Position numbers and translations under genes: made by a program. From positions 58,251 to 122,250 of the forward strand of contig JAFSFB010000014.1 in assembly GCA_017435385.1 (NCBI GenBank): a stretch of DNA of 64,000 nt. Direction: 5' to 3'. Positions within the stretch are counted from its first letter, which is position 1; each line of letters begins with the position of its first letter. The notes below the pieces were generated by a model. It made no database searches and had not been told where the DNA came from. It was given only the letters and a program-made list of their open reading frames with translations. Source of the stretch: Clostridia bacterium (lineage in GTDB: Bacteria > Bacillota > Clostridia > Oscillospirales > Acutalibacteraceae). This document shows positions 43,272-50,625 of this stretch, piece by piece.

Positions 43272-45542
43272 TTAATGCTTTTCACAGATATATACATTGC
43301 ATGTTACATCTGCAGCCTTTCGTCTGTTGCTGAAAAGAGCGCATATGCGAACGGTCTTTCCGTTCATGTTTTCGGGTATTTCAATGAAAAAGGTATTGTT
43401 CTTGTCGCTCGTGCAGACGGCATGCTCCCATTGATTTGCTTTGTAATCGGGGGCTCTTTTCGGGAAGCCCCTCATGCCGTTACCGAAATCGGCAACGCAG
43501 TAAACGCATTCACCGCCGTGCTCACCCTCAACGACAACTGCAAGGCGTGAGCCCTGCTTATATTCGGGGAGGGTAAACTCCTGCCATTTGCAGATCTCCG
43601 TCTTTTTATGGCGGTAATGTGCCTGCATGTTGTTTGCAAAAGCATCCTTTGTTTCAATGATCTTTCCGTCCTTGATGAGTCTGACGGCGTAAATTCTGTC
43701 AACGGGATTTTCGATTCTGAGGTATCGGATTCTGTCCCTGATCGGATAGCCTGCAACGATTTTCTTGCCGTGAAGGTCATAGAGAGTGTGTGCCGTGAAA
43801 CGGATTATCTTTGCCGTGAAATCGTTGTTGCTCACGGTCATTTGAACAAGCTCCGAGCTGTTCCAATTCAGAAGATCGGAGGAATATTCCGCAATCAGAG
43901 GAACCTTCTGAGTTTCAACCTCTCTCGTGGCATGATCGCCCGAGAAGAACTCGATCTCCACGCTGTCGCAGTCGATTTCCTTTCCGAAATCAACCCTCAG
44001 ACAGCCGCCGCAGATACGCTGGTTTTCATCGAGATAGGTTTTGCTCTGGGAATCGAAGAAGCTGTCATCTTTGCCGTCAAACATGTTTCTTGCCTCACAG
44101 CCTCTGAGCTTATAGTGCTCCTGCGAGAAGAAGGCATCTCTTGCGGCTCTGACCTGCGGAATTGCCGTTTCGCCCGAGCGGTGCAGACTTCTGCTTTCGA
44201 GAGAATCGTTGCCGATCGCAAACATGGCGCTTTCATAGAGAAACTCGCCGTTTGCGGGTCTGATTTCTGTATTTTCAAGGCTTCCGATGAAAACGGGAGC
44301 CTTTTCCTTTGTTTCTGCGGTCAGATATTTAACCTCGATCGGAGTGCCGTCAGCGGCTTCTCTTATGATTTCATATTCGCAGTCTTTGAGCATGGGCTCA
44401 GCTTCGTTTTCGGCGGCAAGCTCAATGAGCGTTGCTCTGAAAGGCATCAGCTCAATTCCGATCTCATCGCCGACTCTGAATATGCCGAGATGCTTTTCAT
44501 AGGGATGATGAATGTTGACGGCAATCGGCTCATCGGTACCGATGCCCGTTTCCTCGCCGATTCTGACGGTTATCGTTTTTGTTTCCCACGAATTGTTGCC
44601 CGTTGAGATGAATCGCTTTGTCGGGCTGCCTCTCGAAACGGCATTTGCGCCGTAGCTTTCGGGAAGAAGCTTGCCTTCAACGAGAATTCCTGCGTTTCTC
44701 GCATGGAGATTATATACTCTTGCGAGCTTCGGAAATTCGTCGTCACGCATCAGCCAGGGGTTGCCGTAGATTTCAGGGGCGAGAATAAGAGAGCGGTTGA
44801 ATGCCTGATAGATCAACTCGTCCTCGAAATAATCGATCGATGAAGAAATGCAAACTCCGTGGTCCTCGGCAAGGCGTTCGAGGTTGTCGGTGTGACCTCT
44901 TTCAAACATGAAGGCTCTGCCGTGCATGGCGGTGTTTTGGTTGCAGGAAAGGACATCGACATATGTTTCCGTACCGTTCCAGAGATAGGTCGTTATGAAT
45001 TTTTCAGCTTCGTAGAATTCAAGCCTGTGATTGAGAACGATCAGGTCGGGGGAATATTTTCTGCATTCCTGAAGCATCTGAGCGAAGACCTCCGCTTTTT
45101 CGGGGCGGAGATGACCGCAGACACCGTCAAGCTTAAAGAGCGCAAAATCATGGTCACGGCAAAGGTGAACGAAAAAGTCGAAACGCTCTTTCTGAGTTTC
45201 CTCCGTGTCGCCGTAGCCGTCGGGGCTTCCCCAGAGTCCCATGCGGATTCCGAGCTCCTTTGCCTTTGCGACAACATTGTTATATTCCTCGGGATACTGG
45301 CTGCGGAATTTCGGGCTGTCAAGGTTTCCATAGCCCTCGCTTGCACCGTCAAAATTTCCTGCATCCCAGGCATATATTTTAATCTTCATGCCGTAGGTGT
45401 CCTGAAGGTATTTGAAAAAATCGAGATTAATGAGAGTCTGTTTTTCTGTTGAACCCTCATTGGTGTTGTTTATCCATGAAAAATATTGCGGAACAGACGG
45501 CGTCAGATTGTCTGCACCTGCGTTTTTTGCTGTTTTAACCAT
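43272..45542 (-). CDS. Alpha-galactosidase-like (clan GH-D) glycoside hydrolase
   Basis: 756-residue protein without signal peptide, so cytosolic. The first 330 residues look like a TIM barrel of the GH27/36/31 type: KIKIYAWDAGNFDGASEGYG, LGIRMGLWGSPDGYGDTEE and FALFKLDGVCGHLRP, whose K-x-D near 137-139 would hold the nucleophile. The C-terminal 400 residues are beta-rich, with an NGKTVRICALFSNRRK strand near the end and a discoidin-like stretch. I do not recognise a named CAZy family with certainty. Preceded by AAGGAG and 24 bases behind the GH3 stop, hence cotranscribed with it. Confidence 0.68.
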   Translation of the reverse strand: MVKTAKNAGADNLTPSVPQYFSWINNTNEGSTEKQTLINLDFFKYLQDTYGMKIKIYAWDAGNFDGASEGYGNLDSPKFRSQYPEEYNNVVAKAKELGIRMGLWGSPDGYGDTEETQKERFDFFVHLCRDHDFALFKLDGVCGHLRPEKAEVFAQMLQECRKYSPDLIVLNHRLEFYEAEKFITTYLWNGTETYVDVLSCNQNTAMHGRAFMFERGHTDNLERLAEDHGVCISSSIDYFEDELIYQAFNRSLILAPEIYGNPWLMRDDEFPKLARVYNLHARNAGILVEGKLLPESYGANAVSRGSPTKRFISTGNNSWETKTITVRIGEETGIGTDEPIAVNIHHPYEKHLGIFRVGDEIGIELMPFRATLIELAAENEAEPMLKDCEYEIIREAADGTPIEVKYLTAETKEKAPVFIGSLENTEIRPANGEFLYESAMFAIGNDSLESRSLHRSGETAIPQVRAARDAFFSQEHYKLRGCEARNMFDGKDDSFFDSQSKTYLDENQRICGGCLRVDFGKEIDCDSVEIEFFSGDHATREVETQKVPLIAEYSSDLLNWNSSELVQMTVSNNDFTAKIIRFTAHTLYDLHGKKIVAGYPIRDRIRYLRIENPVDRIYAVRLIKDGKIIETKDAFANNMQAHYRHKKTEICKWQEFTLPEYKQGSRLAVVVEGEHGGECVYCVADFGNGMRGFPKRAPDYKANQWEHAVCTSDKNNTFFIEIPENMNGKTVRICALFSNRRKAADVTCNVYICEKH

Positions 45543-45566
45543 ATGAACTCCTTGGGTGCCGTGGTA

Positions 45567-48065
45567 TTATGCGGGGTTGAATGCGTTTGTTTCCATTTTC
45601 ATTCTGCAGATGTCATAAACGCACAGGCGCATCGCCTTACCCATGCCGATGGGATCCTTGTTGTATGCGAGTCTGAGGGAAAGACGGGTGACGGGAGCGG
45701 AAATGACATAGAGCATTGTCAGAATGCCGCTGTTTCTTGCATAGACTGCAAGAACGGGATCGAGATACCCTTCGCCCGTCAGATCGATGCTTGCATCGGT
45801 GATAACGAAGCCGTCGAAGCCCCATTCGTTTCTGAGCAGATCGGTGATGAGAGCCTTGCTTCCGCCGCACCATTGATCGCCGATTCGGTTATAAGCGGAC
45901 ATGATGCCTTTTGCTCCGCCTTCCTTGACGGAGATCTCAAACGGCTCAAGATATATCTCTCTGAGCGACTGCTCATTCAGCCATGTATAAAGACCGTTTG
46001 ACTGTCTGTTGGTTTCCTGCTCGTTTGCGGCGAAATGCTTGACCGTTACGACAATTCCTTTTGACTGTACGCCTCTTGTGACAGCGGCGGACATTCTGCC
46101 CGAAAGCAGGGGGTCTTCGGAATAATATTCGTTGTTTCTTCCGCCCTGAGGACTGCGGTGAATGTTGCAGCCGGGGGCATACCATACATGAGTGCCGAGC
46201 TGATTGCCCTCTTCGCCGATGATTTCACCGAATTCCTCCGCAAGCTCATCGTTCCATGTGCATGCGAGAGCGGTTGCAACGGGGAATGCAAGCCCCGAAT
46301 CGCTGTAAAGCAGACCGCCTTCTCCCTTGATGCAGGATGGACCGTCGTTATCGGAGGTTGCGGGGATTCCGAGTCTGTCGATGCTCTCGGTTTCATAGCC
46401 GCAGTCGGTTATGAGGGTTATCATTTCATCGAGGGTAAGCTGGTCAAGAAAAGCATCCCAAAGGCTTTCGTCCTTTGCAACGTCGCTGAGAGTTATGACT
46501 CCGTCTTTATAGTGCACACCCGTTTTCGGAGCTTCACCCTCAGTTGTCGGAGCGGGGCGTTTGTCGCTGTTTTTGACGGCATCGGTTGCCATGTAATCCG
46601 AACCCGAAGGGGGAGCGGGATAGGTTCCCTCTGCATCCGAGCGGGAGAGATAGGTAAGATCTCCTTCGGCAAAGGAGAAGAGATTTCCGATCTCGTTGCC
46701 CGAATTGCTGTCGGTCTTGTAAACGACCTTTTCGGCAACATTATAAGAGAATGATTCTTCAAATGTTCTGACATCGTGAGCAACATGGATCTTGTATTCT
46801 CCCTCGTCAAGCACCCATGCTTCCTCGTTGACGGAATCATAGGAAGCCATGTCCTCAACATCAAAGGTCAGAGTGAGAGTTTCGCTTTCATCGGGAGCAA
46901 GCTCCTTTGTCTTTGCATATGCGGCAAGCTCGATTGCGCTCTTTTCAATTCCTCCTTCATAATACGGTGCGGAGAAATAAACCTGAACGACATCCTTGCC
47001 CGAAACATCACCCGTATTCGTGACGGTGACGCTCAGTGAGATCTTTTCGCTGTCAGCGGTGAAATCTCCTGCTTCCCATTCAAAATCGGTATAGGAAAGA
47101 CCGAAACCGAAGGGGTACATGACCTTTTCGGGAGCGAGAGTTTCAAAATATCTGTAGCCGACATAAATGCCTTCGCAGTAATTGACAAAATATTTCGGAA
47201 TTCCGAAAATACCCTTATACATATAATTGCCGAAGTTCTGCGATGCGGGATGGTCTTCGATATCGTACGAAACGGTATCTGCAAGCTTACCCGAGGGATT
47301 GACCTCGCCCGTAAGTACCCGAGCGACGCTGTTGGTTGCGACCTCGCCGGGAAGCCACATTATCATGGCTGCCTTTATGCTGTCATAGTCGTTAAGCCAT
47401 GACATATCCATAATATTTGAGATGTTGAAAACAACGATAACATCCGAAAACTTTGAGCATACTCTGTCGATCATTTCTTTCTCGTCATCGGTCAGATTGA
47501 GCTGTTCAACGCTCAGGTCCTTCATTTCCGTTCCGACTCTGCCGATAACGATGATTGCAGTCTGAGAATATTCGGCCGCTTTGTTCATGAGCGAATCGCT
47601 GATTCTTCCGACGGGCATTTCCGACTGTCCGCCGCCGAAAAACTGCTTGAGAACGGTTATGACATATCCGATAATGCCGAGGTCGATCTTTGTTCCCGTG
47701 AAGCCTGCATAGGCGTTATAAAGCTCCTTGTTATATTCGATTCCCGCATTGTCAAGAGCATCGTAAAAGCCGACCGCATCCGATGAGCGCACCGCACCCG
47801 AGCCTGCCGCACCTGCGAAGGCGATGGCGCATGAGGCGGCGCCGAAAACATTCACCTTTTTGGTTTTCAAGGGCAGGGTGTTGCCGTCGTTTTTGAGAAG
47901 CACGATTCCCTCGTCTTCGATTCTCTGAGCGATCTCAACCGATTTTGCCGTTGTTTCGTCAGAGATCAGGCTTGCGGCGAATACGCTGACCGAGGATGAA
48001 GCGCAGATAATAAGAGCAAGAGCGACGGAAATAATGCGTAAAAAGTGCTTTTTGGCGTTTTTCAT
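45567..48065 (-). CDS. Secreted GH3 beta-glycosidase with permuted domains
   Basis: 832 residues. A signal peptide (ISVALALIICASSSVSVFA) leads directly into what is normally the second domain of GH3: DEGIVLLKNDGNTLPL through VIGRVGTEMKDLS and MWLPGEVATNSVARVLTGEVNPSGKL. A fibronectin-III-like domain comes next (about 330-415), with YPFGFGLSYTDFEWEAG just ahead of it. The (beta/alpha)8 domain, usually first, comes last (about 540-832), with ATSDNDGPSCIKGEG, VKHFAANEQETNR and the nucleophile aspartate in FDGFVITDAS near 757. This order is known for some ruminococcal beta-glucosidases. Substrate unassigned. Confidence 0.88.
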   Translation of the reverse strand: MKNAKKHFLRIISVALALIICASSSVSVFAASLISDETTAKSVEIAQRIEDEGIVLLKNDGNTLPLKTKKVNVFGAASCAIAFAGAAGSGAVRSSDAVGFYDALDNAGIEYNKELYNAYAGFTGTKIDLGIIGYVITVLKQFFGGGQSEMPVGRISDSLMNKAAEYSQTAIIVIGRVGTEMKDLSVEQLNLTDDEKEMIDRVCSKFSDVIVVFNISNIMDMSWLNDYDSIKAAMIMWLPGEVATNSVARVLTGEVNPSGKLADTVSYDIEDHPASQNFGNYMYKGIFGIPKYFVNYCEGIYVGYRYFETLAPEKVMYPFGFGLSYTDFEWEAGDFTADSEKISLSVTVTNTGDVSGKDVVQVYFSAPYYEGGIEKSAIELAAYAKTKELAPDESETLTLTFDVEDMASYDSVNEEAWVLDEGEYKIHVAHDVRTFEESFSYNVAEKVVYKTDSNSGNEIGNLFSFAEGDLTYLSRSDAEGTYPAPPSGSDYMATDAVKNSDKRPAPTTEGEAPKTGVHYKDGVITLSDVAKDESLWDAFLDQLTLDEMITLITDCGYETESIDRLGIPATSDNDGPSCIKGEGGLLYSDSGLAFPVATALACTWNDELAEEFGEIIGEEGNQLGTHVWYAPGCNIHRSPQGGRNNEYYSEDPLLSGRMSAAVTRGVQSKGIVVTVKHFAANEQETNRQSNGLYTWLNEQSLREIYLEPFEISVKEGGAKGIMSAYNRIGDQWCGGSKALITDLLRNEWGFDGFVITDASIDLTGEGYLDPVLAVYARNSGILTMLYVISAPVTRLSLRLAYNKDPIGMGKAMRLCVYDICRMKMETNAFNPA

Positions 48066-48101
48066 AATGCAGCCTCCTTAGCTTTTATTATTTTTATACA
48101 T

Positions 48102-48130
48102 ATTATACCATAGCGTTATGCGCTTTGCAA
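48102..48130 (-). promoter_or_regulatory. Promoter of the GH3 operon
   Basis: Minus strand TTGCAA (48130-48125), 17-base spacer, TATAAT (48107-48102). The spacer contains AGCG-TTATG-CGCT (48112-48124), an inverted repeat that may be an operator. Confidence 0.75.
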
Positions 48131-48159
48131 CAATCTTTGAAGGATTGACCGATAAAAAA

Positions 48160-48195
48160 CAAGCGGAAAAGTCTGAACCGAAACCTTTCCGCTTG
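48160..48195 (-). terminator. Terminator of the MocA-type gene
   Basis: CAAGCGGAAA and TTTCCGCTTG pair; on the minus strand the stem is followed by TTTTTTATC. Confidence 0.88.
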
Positions 48196-48218
48196 CAAAT
48201 TGAAGATTTATTATATTA

Positions 48219-49235
48219 TCAGAAGTTGTAATCGGGCTTGACGGGCATACCGCTCTTTGCGGATTCAACGATTGCGTGGCATGCCGCAACTGTTTTTGCG
48301 CCTTCGGTTGCCGTCATTTCAAGAGGAGCTTTGCCGAAAACTGCGTCTGCAAAAACCTCGAACTCCCTTGCGGCATTGTGGTTGTTGACATCGACCTCAA
48401 TCGTTTCGTATTCTTCGGCCATGCCGTTTTCGCCGACCGTATAGAGGCGCATGGTGGGAGAGGTGTTGTCGCAGATTATCGTTCCCTTTGTGCCGTAGAT
48501 GAGAGTTCTCATCGTATAGTCACGCTTGCATCCCGTTGAAACGAAAACCTTGCCGATGATGTCATTCGGGAATTTGAGGACCGATATCGTAGCATCGTCA
48601 TAATCGACCTGAGGCAGAAGCTTATGCGTTCCGTAAGCGAAGACCTCAACGGGATCTCCCACATACCAGCGCAGAAGGTCGACAGCATGGCAGCCGCCGC
48701 CGATAACGCCGTGGCGCAGGGGATCGGCTCTCCAGATCGACATATCGGCAAGAATATGCATATAGTCATGAGCGTATTCCGACTCGACATAATAGATATC
48801 GCCGATCGTTCCTGCATCGATGATCTCCTTTGCCTTGACAAAAGCCGGGGTGAAGCGGCATATCTGACCGACCATGACCTTGCGGTCGGATTTTGATGCG
48901 GCATCGACGATAGCCCCGAGGTCCTCCCTTGTCAGAGCGAGGGGCTTTTCGCACATGACATGCTTGCCTGCATCGAGAAATTCAACGATCTGCTGCCTGT
49001 GAAGCTGATCGGGAGTTGCAAGAATAACGGCATCGATTTCTTTGTTGTTCAATATATCACGGTAATCGGTGAAGCGTTTCTCTGCAGGAATGTTATATTT
49101 TTCGCCCATTTCCTCGAGAAAATCTTCCTTGAGGTCGCAGATTCCGCCTATTTCAGCACCGTATCTGACGGCACCGTCAAGATGTATCCTGCCGACCGAA
49201 AGACCGATAATGCCGACTGTGAATTTCTTTTCCAT
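48219..49235 (-). CDS. Gfo/Idh/MocA family oxidoreductase
   Basis: 338-residue NAD(P)-dependent dehydrogenase. VGIIGLSVGRIHLDGAV is the nucleotide-binding loop, and CEKPLALTREDL carries the catalytic lysine of the EKP motif. YAHDYMHILADMSIWRAD and GGGCHAVDLLRWYVG supply the substrate-site histidine and aspartate. The frame extends to 49274, but the ATG at 49235 has AGGAG eight bases before it and the expected MEKKFTVGIIG start. Members act on inositols, glucose derivatives or glycosides; substrate not readable. It may process sugars from the neighbouring hydrolases. Confidence 0.9.
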   Translation of the reverse strand: MEKKFTVGIIGLSVGRIHLDGAVRYGAEIGGICDLKEDFLEEMGEKYNIPAEKRFTDYRDILNNKEIDAVILATPDQLHRQQIVEFLDAGKHVMCEKPLALTREDLGAIVDAASKSDRKVMVGQICRFTPAFVKAKEIIDAGTIGDIYYVESEYAHDYMHILADMSIWRADPLRHGVIGGGCHAVDLLRWYVGDPVEVFAYGTHKLLPQVDYDDATISVLKFPNDIIGKVFVSTGCKRDYTMRTLIYGTKGTIICDNTSPTMRLYTVGENGMAEEYETIEVDVNNHNAAREFEVFADAVFGKAPLEMTATEGAKTVAACHAIVESAKSGMPVKPDYNF

Positions 49236-49263
49236 AGCGATTTCTCCTGAAAAACAAAAATTT

Positions 49264-49303
49264 ATATGCCGCAAAAGGGAGATCGTTCCCGATTACGGCA
49301 TAT
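49264..49303 (-). terminator. Terminator after the activase-related gene
   Basis: ATATGCCG (49264-49271) and CGGCATAT (49296-49303) close a long imperfect stem that also pairs GGGA with TCCC. On the minus strand AAATTTTTGTTTTTC follows. Confidence 0.7.
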
Positions 49304-49345
49304 TTCATAATATATCAAATTTTATCAGAAATCAATAGCAGGAAA

Positions 49346-50611
49346 TCAGAAAGTTACGTTTTCCGAAAGATTTTCTGCCGCAACGGCAAGCATCAGACGG
49401 ATTCTGTTTTCCTGATTGACCTTCGTTGCGCCGGGGTCGTAGTCAATCGGAACAATGTTCGACTGAGGATACATTTCCTTGAGCTTTCTTATCATGCCTT
49501 TTCCGACGATGTGATTGGGAAGGCATCCGAAGGGCTGAGCGCAGACGATGTTGCCGTAGCCGTTTTCGATAAGCTCCATCATTTCGGCGGTCAGAAGCCA
49601 GCCTTCGCCCATTTTGCAGCCTGCACCGATGATCTTGGTGCACATTTCCTTGATGTGTGCATAGGGAGCAGGTGCGGTGAATTTACCGTAAGCCTTTGCG
49701 GCTGAAATGAGGTTATGTTCGACCTTTGAAAGATACCACATGGCTATCTGCATGGCGATCTTCTTGAAGGGATTTCCGCCGTAAAGCTTGATGTCCTCAA
49801 GACGGTTGTCGACCTTGAAGTTGAGGAAACCGAGCAGACCGGGAACCATGACCTCACAGCCCTGACCTGCAAGAAACTCTTCGAGATGATTGTTGGCAAG
49901 GGGAGAATATTTGACATAGATCTCTCCTACGATGCCGACCTTGATCTTGTTCGTCTTTCTGACGGGTATCTCCGAAAAGTCCTTCGTGATCTCGGGAAGT
50001 ATCTTCTTGATCGCAGAGTAGGAATATCCCTTTCTCTTCTTGAATTTTCCGCTCAGTATCCTGACCCATTTCCGTGCAAGCTTTTCACAGTCGCCTTTGT
50101 TGATCTCGTAGGGCTCGATCTGGTTTTTCAGAAGAGTGATGAGATCGCCGTAGATAACTGCGGAAAGCATCTTGAGAGCCATTGACAGTCTGATTTTAAA
50201 TCCGCTGTTTTTCTCAAGCCCCGAAAGGTTGAGCGAAATAACGGGAACCTGAGGATAGCCTGCTTTTTTCAATGCTTTTCTGAGAAGATGGATATAGTTC
50301 GAGGCTCTGCAGCCGCCGCCCGACTGAGTAATCAGCAGAGCGGTTTTGTCGGGATCGTATTTTCCCGAATTCAGGGCATCAATAAGCTGACCGATAACGA
50401 GAAGTGCAGGGTAGCAGGTATCGTTATGAACATATTTCAGACCTTCGTCAACGACCGATCTTCCGTCATTCTGGAGAAGCTCAACCTTATATCCGTACTG
50501 ACCGAAGATGTTGATAAAAAGTCTGAAATGAATGTCGAGCATGTTGGGCGCAAGAATCGTATAGTCCATCATATCTTTGGTGAATTCCACTCTGTCGGGT
50601 ATCTGTTTCAT
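49346..50611 (-). CDS. Acyl-CoA dehydratase activase-related protein (2-hydroxyacyl-CoA dehydratase D-like)
   Basis: 421 residues resembling the C-terminal part of the very long clostridial activase proteins and the HgdB/FldC-type dehydratase subunit. HNDTCYPALLVIGQL carries a conserved cysteine, SGGGCRASNYIHLLRKAL another, and CAQPFGCLPNHIVGKGMIR a third; NIVPIDYDPGATKVNQENRIRLML closes the fold. It starts 14 bases after the activase stop with its own AAGGAGG, so it is a genuine second cistron. In many relatives both parts form one chain of about 1400 residues. Substrate of the system unknown. Confidence 0.87.
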   Translation of the reverse strand: MKQIPDRVEFTKDMMDYTILAPNMLDIHFRLFINIFGQYGYKVELLQNDGRSVVDEGLKYVHNDTCYPALLVIGQLIDALNSGKYDPDKTALLITQSGGGCRASNYIHLLRKALKKAGYPQVPVISLNLSGLEKNSGFKIRLSMALKMLSAVIYGDLITLLKNQIEPYEINKGDCEKLARKWVRILSGKFKKRKGYSYSAIKKILPEITKDFSEIPVRKTNKIKVGIVGEIYVKYSPLANNHLEEFLAGQGCEVMVPGLLGFLNFKVDNRLEDIKLYGGNPFKKIAMQIAMWYLSKVEHNLISAAKAYGKFTAPAPYAHIKEMCTKIIGAGCKMGEGWLLTAEMMELIENGYGNIVCAQPFGCLPNHIVGKGMIRKLKEMYPQSNIVPIDYDPGATKVNQENRIRLMLAVAAENLSENVTF

Positions 50612-50625
50612 ATTCTTCCGCCTCC

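Noticed and set aside
43608..44606. 332-codon plus-strand open frame opposite the GH-D-like gene
   Set aside because: Antisense shadow without Shine-Dalgarno; the minus-strand gene has coherent motifs and operon context.
48108..48130. Catabolite-responsive (cre) element in the GH3 promoter
   Set aside because: TGCAAAGCGCATAACGCT resembles a cre site loosely but the key central CG position does not fit; I kept only the inverted repeat AGCG-N5-CGCT.
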